Shown here: in pieces, positions 25,790-33,937 of the stretch
Numbering within the stretch: position 1 is the stretch's first letter
How the letters are laid out: each line of letters starts with the position of its first letter
NCBI GenBank assembly: GCA_018434945.1
Contig: JAHDOI010000007.1
Span: 25,331 to 89,330, forward strand
Direction of reading: 5' to 3'
From: Selenomonadales bacterium
GTDB taxonomy: Bacteria > Bacillota > Negativicutes > Sporomusales > UBA7701
Length of the DNA: 64,000 nucleotides
The notes under the pieces: generated by a model
Seen by the model: only the letters and a program-made list of their open reading frames with translations
Told to the model about the DNA's origin: nothing
Database searches by the model: none
Translations under genes and position numbers: made by a program

Positions 25790-26083
25790 ATGATGACAGA
25801 TGACGTCCGCGGAACGGTCCTGAGAGAGTTCAGGCGCATTCCCGGTGTCGGCCCGAGAATCGCCGAGGACTTATGGGACCTCGGCCTTCGTTCTGTAGGG
25901 GAACTCAAGGGGCGCGACCCGGAGGAGCTTTACGCCCGCCTGTGCGAGACGGCCGGGTGCAAGGTGGACCGTTGCATGCTGTATGTATTTCGCTGCGCGG
26001 TGTATTACGCCACCGCTGACCTGCCCGATCCCGAGCGGCTGAAATGGTGGAACTGGCATGATAAAAAGATCGGCAGAGGGTAA
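25790..26083 (+). CDS. Helix-hairpin-helix protein of the Cdd1 (pathogenicity locus) family
   Basis: This 97-aa protein carries an HhH-type motif (RIPGVGPRIAEDLWDLGL, about 15-32) followed by LKGRDPEELYARLCE. It ends in the family signature WWNWHD. Members are called Cdd1 after a Clostridioides pathogenicity-locus neighbour gene and are presumed nucleic-acid binding; the function is unknown. The start directly abuts the ybeY stop, and the 3' end overlaps dgkA by 26 bases. Confidence 0.85.
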   Translation: MMTDDVRGTVLREFRRIPGVGPRIAEDLWDLGLRSVGELKGRDPEELYARLCETAGCKVDRCMLYVFRCAVYYATADLPDPERLKWWNWHDKKIGRG

Positions 26084-26447
26084 TTTCCTGGCCGGCCTGC
26101 TGCGGTCGTTCCGGTACGCCGCGGACGGGGTGGCCTACTGCTTCCGTACGCAGCGCAATCTGAGAATCCACGCCGTCGCCGCGGTGCTGGCGATGGCCGC
26201 CGGTTTCCGCCTCGGCCTGTCGGGGGCGGAGCTGGGGGTTCTCGCGCTGACGATCGCCGCCGTGCTGGTGGCGGAGATGTTTAATACGGCGGTGGAGGCG
26301 CTGGTGGATATCGTGTCCCCCGGGTACCATCCGCTGGCCAAGGTGGCGAAGGATGTCGCCGCCGGCGGCGTGCTTGTCACCGCGCTGGTGTCGCTGGTGG
26401 TGGCGTATCTGTTGTTCGCGCCGCGTATCTTGGAACTCGGCCGTTGA
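26058..26447 (+). CDS. dgkA: Diacylglycerol/undecaprenol kinase family protein
   Basis: This 129-aa three-helix membrane kinase of the DgkA/UdpK family probably phosphorylates undecaprenol. It shows NLRIHAVAAVLA and the catalytic AEMFNTAVEALVD segment with the conserved Glu residues, then KDVAAGGVLVTA and the last helix. The final residues Gly-Arg and the TGA stop are encoded by the first bases of dispersed repeat copy 5, so the original C-terminus has been replaced or extended by the element. Confidence 0.93.
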   Translation: MIKRSAEGNFLAGLLRSFRYAADGVAYCFRTQRNLRIHAVAAVLAMAAGFRLGLSGAELGVLALTIAAVLVAEMFNTAVEALVDIVSPGYHPLAKVAKDVAAGGVLVTALVSLVVAYLLFAPRILELGR

Positions 26448-26557
26448 TAAGCGCCCATCTGCGGCGTTGGTCCTGCGGGCGCTTGCTAGCGTACTACCGT
26501 GTACGCGTCGCTACGCGTCCTCGGAGCCGCCTTGCATCCGGGGTGGTCTGAACGGAC
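26439..26557 (+). repeat. Dispersed intergenic inverted-repeat element, copy 5 (supplies dgkA stop)
   Basis: The copy starts GGCCGTTGATAAGCGCCCA within the dgkA reading frame: GGC CGT TGA gives Gly, Arg and stop. The right arm is degenerate (TGGTCTGAACGGAC). The core CATCTGCGGCGTTG and GCTAGCGTAC is conserved. Confidence 0.83.
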
Positions 26558-26578
26558 TTTTGCTAGAGGAGAAAAAGT

Positions 26579-26968
26579 ATGGAAGAACTGATTAGTGCTG
26601 CGCTGATCGCCCGCGGGAGCGCGTACGCGCCTTATTCCCGGTTCGCCGTAGGCGCCGCCGTGCGGGGCGGGAGCGGTCGCATCTACGGCGGCAGCAACAT
26701 CGAAAACGCTTCGTACGGTCTGACGATGTGCGCCGAACGGGTGGCGATTTTCAAGGCTGTTTCCGAAGGGGAGAAGGAGATCGCCGCTCTGGCGGTGGCG
26801 GCCGACACGCCTTCGCCGGCCTCGCCGTGCGGCGCCTGCCGCCAGGTCATGGCCGAGTTCGGTATAAACGAGGTCGTGATGTGCAATACCAAGGGTGAGA
26901 GGCGGACGGTGACGCTGGCGGAGCTGTTGCCGTACGCCTTCGATAAAGCAGATTTGCCGGGGGAATGA
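26579..26968 (+). CDS. cdd: Cytidine deaminase
   Basis: This 129-aa homotetrameric zinc enzyme converts cytidine and deoxycytidine to the uridines in pyrimidine salvage. The zinc ligands C51, C84 and C87 and the catalytic Glu E53 are seen in CAER and PCGACRQ. The substrate motif GGSNIENASYG is present. It lies four bases before era, the same order as in Bacillus. Confidence 0.96.
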   Translation: MEELISAALIARGSAYAPYSRFAVGAAVRGGSGRIYGGSNIENASYGLTMCAERVAIFKAVSEGEKEIAALAVAADTPSPASPCGACRQVMAEFGINEVVMCNTKGERRTVTLAELLPYAFDKADLPGE

Positions 26969-26971
26969 TTC

Positions 26972-27874
26972 GTGCCAATGAATGATGACAAGAATTTCAA
27001 ATCAGGGTTCGTCGCCGTCGTCGGACGGCCGAACGTGGGCAAGTCCACTCTGGTCAACAGCCTCATCGGCCAGAAGATCGCCATCATGTCCGACAAGCCC
27101 CAGACGACGCGCAACAAGATTCTCTGCATCCTCAACCTGCCGGACGCCCAAATGCTGTTCATCGATACGCCGGGTATCCACAAACCGCGCCATAAGCTGG
27201 GCGAATACATGGTGCGCACGGCCGAGAACACGCTGCGGGAAGTGGATGTGGTGCTGTTTGTCACCGATGCCACCGAGGAGCCGGGACCGGGAGAGGAGTA
27301 TATTCTCGAGCGGCTGGCGGCGGTGGCGACGCCGGTCATCCTGGTGATCAACAAGATCGACAAGCTGTCCCGCGCCCAGGTGCTGCCGATCATCGAACGC
27401 TACGCTTCAAAACGCGATTTCACGGCCATCGTGCCGGTGTCGGCCCTTGTCCGCACAAATCTCGACAGTCTGACGGGGGAGATCAAGAAGCACCTCGCCC
27501 CCGGGCCGAAATACTACCCCGACGACATGGTCACCGACCAGCCCGAGCGGCTGCTGATCGCCGAACTCATCCGCGAGAAGGTGCTGCAGCTGACCCGCGA
27601 GGAGGTGCCGCATAGCATCGCCGTCGATATCGAGGAGGTGGCGACGCGGGATAACGGCGATCTCTACGTGCGGGCGGTGATTTACGTGGAGCGCGATTCG
27701 CAGAAGGGGATCGTCATCGGGGCCGGCGGGGCGGTGCTCAAGGAGGCCGGCCGCCTGGCCCGCATCGACGTGGAGAATCTGCTGGGGTCGAAGACGTATC
27801 TCGATTTGTGGGTCAAGGTGAAGAAGGATTGGCGGAATAGAAAAGGCGTACTTAAATCCCTCGGGTATGAGTAG
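26972..27874 (+). CDS. era: GTPase Era
   Basis: Era (300 aa) is a ribosome-assembly GTPase that binds the 3' end of 16S rRNA. The G domain shows GRPNVGKS (18-25), the switch/G2 region QTTRNKI, G3 DTPGIHKP and G4 NKID. The C-terminal KH domain carries the GIVIGAGGAVLKE loop near 250. The GTG at 26972 is chosen with GGGGGA about 8 bases upstream; an ATG two codons later is possible. Confidence 0.97.
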   Translation: MPMNDDKNFKSGFVAVVGRPNVGKSTLVNSLIGQKIAIMSDKPQTTRNKILCILNLPDAQMLFIDTPGIHKPRHKLGEYMVRTAENTLREVDVVLFVTDATEEPGPGEEYILERLAAVATPVILVINKIDKLSRAQVLPIIERYASKRDFTAIVPVSALVRTNLDSLTGEIKKHLAPGPKYYPDDMVTDQPERLLIAELIREKVLQLTREEVPHSIAVDIEEVATRDNGDLYVRAVIYVERDSQKGIVIGAGGAVLKEAGRLARIDVENLLGSKTYLDLWVKVKKDWRNRKGVLKSLGYE

Positions 27875-27896
27875 AAGGAACTAGTGAAATAGAAGC

Positions 27897-28015
27897 GGCC
27901 GTTCAGAAGCCCCCAGATGCTAGGCGGCTCCGAGGACGCGAAGCGACGCGTACTCGGGCGTACGCTAGCAAGCGCCCGGAGGACCAACAACGCAGATGGG
28001 GGCTTATCAACGGCC
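27897..28015 (-). repeat. Dispersed intergenic inverted-repeat element, copy 6
   Basis: The 119-bp reverse copy has arms GGCCGTTCAGAAGCCCCCA and TGGGGGCTTATCAACGGCC. It starts 22 bases after the era stop and ends 12 bases before the ribosome binding site of the next gene. Confidence 0.9.
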
Positions 28016-28038
28016 GCCCTGGTATGGGAGGAGAGACC

Positions 28039-29301
28039 ATGCAGCCTTTTACGGAGGTCTTTGTCAGCCAACTGATCGATAAGCTCGTCATCGACAAGGT
28101 CGGCAACCGCGTGGGCCGGGTGGGCGACGTGCTGATAAGGCCGGAGGCCGGGTTTCCGAAGGTGTGCGGAGTCGAGGTCAAGCGCCGCTGGGAGACGGTG
28201 GTCGTCGGCGACGATCATATCGCGATGCTGAACAAGCAGATCGTGTCGCTCAATATCGTCCGCGATGAGGTCAGGGCCGGCAATTTTTCCGGCGATGAGC
28301 TCTATCTGCGTCGCGATCTGCTCGATCGCCAGATCGTCGATACCGACGGCGCCAGGGTGGTCCGGGTCAACGATCTGAAGATCACGCAGGTGAACAACGA
28401 ATTCCGCCTGGTGGCTGTCGATATAGGTTTCCGCGGCCTGGTGCGCCGTCTGGGAGCCGAGAGGGCCATGCGGCGGGTGGCGGAGATGCTGGGCCGCAGT
28501 GTGCCGGAGAAGCTTATCTCGTGGGGTGACGTCGACCTTATCACTCCCGATCTGTCGGCGATCAAGCTGTCGGTATCCCAGGGGAAGCTGGCCGCGCTCC
28601 ACCCGTACGATATCGCCCAGATCGTAGGCGATCTCGGCACCCAGGAACGGTCCGCCATCTTCCAGACGCTTGACAACGAGCGGGCCGCCGAGACGCTGGC
28701 CGAGATGGAAACTGAGATGCAGGCTTCGATCCTTGAGGGCATGAGCAAGGACCGGGCGGCCGATATCCTGGAGATGATGGCGTCCGACGACGCGGCCGAC
28801 GTCCTCAACGAACTGCCGGACGACACGGCCGAGGAACTCCTCGATCTGATGGAGCACGAGGAAGCGGCCGAGGTCAAGGAGCTGCGCGAGTACGAGGAGA
28901 AAGAGGCCGGCAGTCTGATGACAACCGAGTATATCGCCCTGCCCGAGAACCTGACCGCCGACGAGACCATCAACGAGCTCAGACGGCTGGCACCCGAAGC
29001 GGAGACGATCTATTATATCTATGTGGTCGACGCCGAGGAGCACCTGGCGGGCGTGCTGTCGCTCAGGGAGCTGATCATCGCCAAACCCGACACCAAGCTG
29101 GCCGAAATCATGCGGACCCGCATCATCACCGTGGGCGATGAGGCGCCGATCGACGACGCCGTCAGCATTATCCGCAAGTACGACCTGCTGGCCGTGCCGG
29201 TGACGGACGGCGACAATCGGCTTGTGGGCATCATCACCGTCGACGATGTGATCGACGCGGTGATCCCGCCGCGCAAGAGAAATGTGTTGAATTTCAGCTG
29301 A
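28039..29301 (+). CDS. Soluble MgtE-like protein: PRC-barrels, MgtE N-domain and two CBS domains, no transporter domain
   Basis: The 420-aa protein begins with two PRC-barrel-like segments (about 1-75 and 77-155). A MgtE intracellular N-terminal superhelical domain follows (about 170-285, KDRAADILEMMASDDAADVL), then a CBS pair (about 290-412). The membrane channel domain of MgtE is missing, so it cannot itself transport Mg2+. It may sense Mg2+ or nucleotides and act on another protein; this is inference. Start chosen at 28039 after GGGAGGAG. Confidence 0.85.
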   Translation: MQPFTEVFVSQLIDKLVIDKVGNRVGRVGDVLIRPEAGFPKVCGVEVKRRWETVVVGDDHIAMLNKQIVSLNIVRDEVRAGNFSGDELYLRRDLLDRQIVDTDGARVVRVNDLKITQVNNEFRLVAVDIGFRGLVRRLGAERAMRRVAEMLGRSVPEKLISWGDVDLITPDLSAIKLSVSQGKLAALHPYDIAQIVGDLGTQERSAIFQTLDNERAAETLAEMETEMQASILEGMSKDRAADILEMMASDDAADVLNELPDDTAEELLDLMEHEEAAEVKELREYEEKEAGSLMTTEYIALPENLTADETINELRRLAPEAETIYYIYVVDAEEHLAGVLSLRELIIAKPDTKLAEIMRTRIITVGDEAPIDDAVSIIRKYDLLAVPVTDGDNRLVGIITVDDVIDAVIPPRKRNVLNFS

Positions 29302-29337
29302 TGTAATGGGCTGCCGTATGGCGGTCCTTTAATTTTA

Positions 29338-29366
29338 TTGACCGCGATAATTGCCAATGTTATGAT
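29338..29366 (+). promoter_or_regulatory. Sigma-A promoter for the DUF502 gene
   Basis: TTGACC (29338-29343) and TATGAT (29361-29366) have a 17-base spacer. The gene starts 19 bases after the -10. Confidence 0.75.
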
Positions 29367-29384
29367 GGGTCTAAGGGGTGAATT

Positions 29385-29972
29385 ATGAAAAACCTGTCCA
29401 AATACTTTATCAACGGTCTGATTGTCATCGTGCCGATGGCGATTACCTTTTTCGTCGTCGTTCAGATACTCGATCTTACCGAAAAGATCCTCGGCCGCCA
29501 TCTGCCGATCAAGTTCCCCGGCCTCGGCCTGATCGCCGTCGTTGCGATCATCCTGGTGGTGGGCTGGCTGTCTTCCCACTGGATCATGCGCCGGGTCATC
29601 GACCTGGGGGAACGGATGCTGTCGAAGATCCCGTTCCTCAAGTTCATCTACAACAGCGTCAAACAGCTGTCGACCGCGGTGTTCGAGTCCCAGAACATGT
29701 TCAAGCAGGCTGTGCTGGTGCCTTTTCCCCATCCGGGGGCCAAGGCGCTCGGCTTCGTCATGACCGACCTGTCGGCGCCGATCGCCCGCCACATGTGCGA
29801 GGAATGCGTCTGTGTCTTCATTCCCATGAGTCTCAACATGACTGCCGGCTTTAATATTATCGTGCCGAAGCGGGATATAATACCCATAGACGTGACCAGC
29901 GAAAGCGCGCTGCAATACATCCTGACCGCCGGCACCGTGATGCCGCGCGGCGGCGAAGCGACCAAACCCTAG
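29385..29972 (+). CDS. DUF502 family membrane protein
   Basis: The 195-aa protein has two N-terminal membrane helices (about 8-30 and 45-64) and a soluble C-terminal domain. The family pattern is present: GLIVIVPMAITFFVV, IPFLKFIYNSVKQL and FIPMSLNMTAGFNIIVP. DUF502 members occur widely in bacteria and plants; the molecular function is not established. It has its own promoter and is followed closely by a CBS-domain transporter gene. Confidence 0.85.
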   Translation: MKNLSKYFINGLIVIVPMAITFFVVVQILDLTEKILGRHLPIKFPGLGLIAVVAIILVVGWLSSHWIMRRVIDLGERMLSKIPFLKFIYNSVKQLSTAVFESQNMFKQAVLVPFPHPGAKALGFVMTDLSAPIARHMCEECVCVFIPMSLNMTAGFNIIVPKRDIIPIDVTSESALQYILTAGTVMPRGGEATKP

Positions 29973-30027
29973 GGAGAGATGCGCTATCGACTCGTCTATC
30001 AATAGCCTCGTTGCCCTCGCGGCCGCC

Positions 30028-31347
30028 TTGCTGCTCGTGCTCTTGAACGGCTTTTTCGTCGTCGCCGAATTCGCCCTCGTGAAGATCCGCCGCACCCGCC
30101 TGGAGGAACTCGTCCTTCAGGGCAACAGCCGCGCCAAGCTGGCGCTGAAAATCGTTTCATCCTTCGACACTTACCTTGGCGCCACCCAGCTCGGCATAAC
30201 GTTGGCTTCGCTGGGCCTGGGCTGGCTGGGCGAACCGGCCGTCGCGTCGCTGATCGCGCCGCTGATTTTCGAGTATCTGCCGGGAGCGACATGGCTGGTG
30301 CATACTATCAGCGTCGCCCTGGGCTTCACAGTCATCACTTTCATGCATATCGTGCTGGGCGAGCTCGTGCCCAAGGCTCTGGCCATCCAGCGCGCCGAGG
30401 CGCTGGCGCTTTTTTGCGCCTGGCCGCTGTTTTTCTTCCACAAGATCGGTTATCCCGTTATCGTGCTGTTCAACAAGGCGGCCCGCGCCATTATGGGCCT
30501 GCTGGGCATCAAGCCGCTGAGCGAGGCCGAGGTGGCCCACTCGGAGGAAGAGCTCAGGATGATCGTCAACGCCAGCCACCGCGGCGGCGTGCTCGACCAG
30601 ATGGAGAGCGAGCTTATCGACAATGTCTTCGATTTCGCCGACCGCCTGGCGAGAGAGGTTATGGTGCCGCGCCAGGATATGGTGTGCCTGTTCACCGACG
30701 ACCCGTTCGAGGAGAATATGCGGGCGGTGAGGGAAACCGGCCACACCCGCTATCCTCTGTGCGTCGAGGACAAGGATCACGTCATCGGCATGGTGCATAT
30801 CCGCGACCTGATGGATCTGGATATGTGCGGGCCAGGCAATAAGGATCTGCGCACCGTGATGCGCGAGATCCTCGTCGTTCCGGAAGGCATGTCGGTGGCC
30901 AGGCTGCTGCAGGCGATGCGCCGCAAGCGCATCCATATGGCGGTGGTGGCCGACGAGTACGGCGGCACGGCGGGGCTGGTGGCCCTGCAGGATGTGCTGG
31001 AGGAGATCGTCGGCGATATCCAGGACGAGCACGACACGGTCGGCGAGGCGGAAATCCAGCGCCTCGAGGACGGCGCCTACGAGTTTGACGGCCGGGTGCT
31101 GCTCGACGATGTGTCGGAACTGCTCAATATCCGCCTCGAGGAGCACGAGGAAGACACGCTCGGCGGTTATATCTTCGGCCTTCTCGGCCGGCGCCCCGAG
31201 CTGGGCGACGAAGTGAATATCGGCGATTACCGTTTTTCCGTTCTTCAGGTCAACGGCTTCCGGGTCGTGAGGGTGAAGGCCGTACCGCTGAAGAATGCGA
31301 ATGACGAGGACCCCGGGGAGGACGACGGCAGGGGCAGCCTGCCATAG
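30028..31347 (+). CDS. Hemolysin-family (CNNM/CorC-type) membrane protein with CBS pair
   Basis: At least 439 aa: an N-terminal CNNM membrane domain (LNGFFVVAEFALVKIRRTRL and three further helices to about 140), a CBS pair with EVMVPRQDM, and a C-terminal CorC/HlyC transporter-associated domain (GYIFGLLGRRPELGD). The family is linked to Mg2+/Co2+ efflux. The first canonical start in frame is TTG at 30028, but the frame stays open and family-like upstream to ATC at 29986, which sits 7 bases after GGGAGAG. The true start may be that ATC, or a small sequence error may hide an ATG (29979, other frame). Confidence 0.9.
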   Translation: MLLVLLNGFFVVAEFALVKIRRTRLEELVLQGNSRAKLALKIVSSFDTYLGATQLGITLASLGLGWLGEPAVASLIAPLIFEYLPGATWLVHTISVALGFTVITFMHIVLGELVPKALAIQRAEALALFCAWPLFFFHKIGYPVIVLFNKAARAIMGLLGIKPLSEAEVAHSEEELRMIVNASHRGGVLDQMESELIDNVFDFADRLAREVMVPRQDMVCLFTDDPFEENMRAVRETGHTRYPLCVEDKDHVIGMVHIRDLMDLDMCGPGNKDLRTVMREILVVPEGMSVARLLQAMRRKRIHMAVVADEYGGTAGLVALQDVLEEIVGDIQDEHDTVGEAEIQRLEDGAYEFDGRVLLDDVSELLNIRLEEHEEDTLGGYIFGLLGRRPELGDEVNIGDYRFSVLQVNGFRVVRVKAVPLKNANDEDPGEDDGRGSLP

Positions 31348-31392
31348 CCGGCGAAATCCCGCTGCGCAAAACACCGAAGGGATGTGCGCGTA

Positions 31393-31509
31393 TTGCTAAG
31401 GGAACTGATGTGGGAAATCTTCCTCAGCACCGGTGATATCAGGTCGTATCTGCTCTACCGGCACTGCGGCGACCGTCCGGCCGATTCCGGCCGGTCCGGC
31501 CGGGAGTAG
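31393..31509 (+). CDS. yqzL: YqzL-like small protein
   Basis: A TTG-initiated frame of 38 codons encodes a peptide beginning MLRELMWEIFLSTGDIRSYL, which resembles the Bacillus YqzL family in pattern. It also occupies the same position, between era and recO. AAGGGA lies about 10 bases upstream; an ATG at 31408 is an alternative start. The function is unknown. The last third (Gly/Arg/Ser-rich) is not conserved-looking. Confidence 0.65.
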   Translation: MLRELMWEIFLSTGDIRSYLLYRHCGDRPADSGRSGRE

Positions 31510-31516
31510 TACCGGC

Positions 31517-32278
31517 ATGGGGACATACAATTGCGAGGCCATCCTGCTGGCGGTGAGGGACTATGACGCCACCAGCCGGATGGTGACTTTATTTTCGCGC
31601 GAACACGGCAAGCTTTCGGCTTTGGCCTACGGGGCCCGCCGACCGCGCAACGAACTGGCCGGCTGCGTCCAGCCCTTCGCCCACGTGGAGCTGGCGCTGG
31701 CGACGGGGAAGAATATCGAGGCACTCAAACAGTGTGCCACGAGGCGGTCGTTCCGCGAGCTGCGGGAAGATTTGGACAGGATGGCGTATGCTACCATGCT
31801 GGCCGAACTGGTGGCCGAGCTGTGGCCTGAGCGCGAGCCGGAGCCGGCGGCTTTCGACCTGCTGCTGTCGTCTTTTGCCCTGCTTGTGAGCCGCAACGTC
31901 AGGGTGGCCGCGCTGGCTGCCGCGCTGCAGCTTATGTCGCTGGCCGGATTCCGTCCGGAGTACGAACACTGCGTGGTATGCGGCGGGGAGCTGACGCTGC
32001 CGGCCCGGTTCGACGCCTCGGCCGGCGGCGCTGTCTGCGCAGCCTGCTCCGAGCCCCATCTGCCGCCTTTCGGCGTCGAGGGCAGGGATTTTCTCGCCCG
32101 CATGCTCGACCTCGACCTCGCGGATCCGGGCCATTTTTCGGTGACCGGCGCCGTGTTGATGGATACCGAGCGCCTGTTGGGCGAGTTTCTCACCTGGCGG
32201 CTCGATAAACCGCTGCGGTCGCTGGCGTTCATCGCGACGCTGGCGCGGGATAAAACGGGCGGCGGACGGGGACAATAA
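31517..32278 (+). CDS. recO: DNA repair protein RecO
   Basis: RecO (253 aa) anneals ssDNA and loads RecA with RecR/RecF. The N-terminal OB fold begins YNCEAILLAVRDYDATSRMV, and KLSALAYGARRPRN is the family signature. A helical domain and a zinc-binding CVVCGG...CAAC motif follow. The ATG at 31517 lies about 10 bases after GGGAG. It starts 7 bases after the yqzL stop. Confidence 0.95.
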   Translation: MGTYNCEAILLAVRDYDATSRMVTLFSREHGKLSALAYGARRPRNELAGCVQPFAHVELALATGKNIEALKQCATRRSFRELREDLDRMAYATMLAELVAELWPEREPEPAAFDLLLSSFALLVSRNVRVAALAAALQLMSLAGFRPEYEHCVVCGGELTLPARFDASAGGAVCAACSEPHLPPFGVEGRDFLARMLDLDLADPGHFSVTGAVLMDTERLLGEFLTWRLDKPLRSLAFIATLARDKTGGGRGQ

Positions 32279-32303
32279 GCGAAACGGCACAGGAGGGAAA
32301 ACG

Positions 32304-32741
32304 ATGGAAGAGATTACCCTCGAAAAGATCGATATAATCCGCGAGCGTACCGGGGTTTCCTACCGGGAGGCCAAGGATGCGCTGGAGCGCGCCGGCGGCA
32401 ATGTCCTTGACGCGCTGGTGGACCTGGAGGCCAAGAAGCCGGGCGGCTGGACGGAAGAGTTCTCGGTGAAGTCCGGCGAGGTGGTGGATAAGGTCAAGGA
32501 GCTCATCCATCAGGGCAACGTCACCAAGATCCGCGTAAAGCAGGACGGCAAGACGCTGGTGGAGATACCCGTGACGCTGGGAGCGATCAGCGCCGTGTTT
32601 CTGCCGCAGCTGGCGGCTTTAGGCGTGCTGGTGGCCGTGTTCAAGCGTTGCACCATCGAGGTTGTCCGGGAGGGCGGCGCCAGCGAGGAGACGGAAGTGC
32701 GGCCGGCCGATGACCGGGATGGGCCGCGCGGCAGTTTATAA
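32304..32741 (+). CDS. DUF4342 domain protein with UBA-like N-terminus
   Basis: The 145-aa protein has an N-terminal UBA/TS-N-like helical domain (about 4-45, RTGVSYREAKDALERAGGN), similar to the fold in EF-Ts. A DUF4342 region with a hydrophobic stretch (VTLGAISAVFLPQLAALGVLV) and an acidic tail follow. It may be membrane-associated. The function is unknown. RBS AGGAGGGAAA. Confidence 0.8.
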   Translation: MEEITLEKIDIIRERTGVSYREAKDALERAGGNVLDALVDLEAKKPGGWTEEFSVKSGEVVDKVKELIHQGNVTKIRVKQDGKTLVEIPVTLGAISAVFLPQLAALGVLVAVFKRCTIEVVREGGASEETEVRPADDRDGPRGSL

Positions 32742-32742
32742 G

Positions 32743-32771
32743 TTGACAGGATAGGGCAAATTTGCTATATT
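32743..32771 (+). promoter_or_regulatory. Sigma-A promoter of the T-box-glyQS operon
   Basis: TTGACA (32743-32748) and TATATT (32766-32771) are spaced by 17 bases. The promoter starts immediately after the DUF4342 stop codon. Confidence 0.85.
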
Positions 32772-32777
32772 ATTATA

Positions 32778-33040
32778 GCAACATAAGGCGATGAAGGAAA
32801 ATAGTAGCCAGCCGTAAGAAGCGAGCCGGGGAGGGTGCGAGCCCGGCACAGGCGGGCGAAGGCGTTCCCGAGCCGCGGGAGGAAATCCTGTTAGCCTGGG
32901 GCCGTTGGCGAAGACCGGGCCGGGAGGAGAGTAAACCCCGCTATAAATAAAGGTGGGCCTCAGGGCCAATCAGGGTGGAACCGCGGGAAGCAAGCTCCCG
33001 TCCCTGTAACGACAAGTTACGGGACGGGAGTTTTTATTTT
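32778..33040 (+). promoter_or_regulatory. Glycyl T-box leader (tRNA-Gly sensing riboswitch)
   Basis: The conserved T-box AGGGTGGAACCGCG lies at 32972-32985, ahead of a terminator, and the leader directly precedes glyQ. A stem-I-like GC-rich region spans about 32785-32880. GAA-GGC-GTT at 32858-32866 places a Gly codon GGC (32861-32863) where the specifier is expected; that assignment is inference. Uncharged tRNA-Gly would stabilise the antiterminator and allow glyQS expression. Confidence 0.93.
32995..33040 (+). terminator. T-box regulated terminator before glyQ
   Basis: The stem CTCCCGTCCC/GGGACGGGAG extends through GTAAC/GTTAC with a single bulged T and a GACAA loop, followed by TTTTTATTTT. 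Its 5' arm lies just after the T-box sequence, as required for the alternative antiterminator. Confidence 0.93.
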
Positions 33041-33060
33041 GATTTTCAGGAGGCGATGAC

Positions 33061-33936
33061 ATGACTTTTCAGGAGATAATCCTGACCCTGGAGAACTTCT
33101 GGGCTGGGCAGAAGTGCATCATCCAGCAGCCTTACGATGTGGAGAAGGGCGCCGGTACGATGAACCCGGCCACCTTCCTGCGCGCACTCGGACCCGAGCC
33201 GTGGAACGTGGCCTATGTGGAGCCTTCCCGCCGTCCGGCCGACGGCCGCTACGGCGACAATCCCAACCGCCTGTTCCAGCATCACCAGTACCAGGTTATC
33301 ATGAAGCCCTCGCCCGCCAACATCCAGGATCTGTACCTGGCGAGCCTGGCCAAGCTGGGCATCGACCCCGACAAGCACGATATCCGTTTCGTGGAGGACA
33401 ACTGGGAGTCGCCGACCCTCGGCGCTTGGGGCCTGGGCTGGGAAGTGTGGCTGGACGGCATGGAGATAACCCAGTTCACTTATTTCCAGCAGGTGGGCAG
33501 CATCGACGTCAAGCCGGTGTCGGTGGAGATCACCTACGGTCTCGAACGCCTGGCGATGTATATCCAGGGCAAGGAGAACGTTTTCGATGTCGAGTGGGTG
33601 GCTGGCATCACTTACGGCGACGTTTTCCACCGCAACGAGGTGGAGCAGTCGACCTACAATTTCGAGCTTTCCGACGCTTCCATGCTGTTCACGCTTTTCG
33701 ATATGTACGAGAAGGAAGCCATCCGCGTCGTCAACCTCGGCTATGTTCTGCCGGCGTACGACTATGTGCTGAAATGCTCCCACGCATTCAATCTGCTCGA
33801 CGCCCGCGGCGCGATCAGTGTCAGCGAACGCACCGCCTTCATCGGCAGGGTCCGCAATCTGGCCCGCCTTTGCGCCCAGGGGTACCTGGAACAGCGCGAG
33901 AAACTCGGCTACCCGCTTCTGAAAGGGGGTAAATAA
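33061..33936 (+). CDS. glyQ: Glycine-tRNA ligase alpha subunit
   Basis: GlyQ (291 aa) is the catalytic class II subunit of the bacterial alpha2beta2 glycyl-tRNA synthetase. It starts [19 protein letters not shown] and contains [31 protein letters not shown] and [14 protein letters not shown], all diagnostic. It is expressed under T-box control and followed by glyS after one base. Confidence 0.98.
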   Translation: MTFQEIILTLENFWAGQKCIIQQPYDVEKGAGTMNPATFLRALGPEPWNVAYVEPSRRPADGRYGDNPNRLFQHHQYQVIMKPSPANIQDLYLASLAKLGIDPDKHDIRFVEDNWESPTLGAWGLGWEVWLDGMEITQFTYFQQVGSIDVKPVSVEITYGLERLAMYIQGKENVFDVEWVAGITYGDVFHRNEVEQSTYNFELSDASMLFTLFDMYEKEAIRVVNLGYVLPAYDYVLKCSHAFNLLDARGAISVSERTAFIGRVRNLARLCAQGYLEQREKLGYPLLKGGK

Positions 33937-33937
33937 C

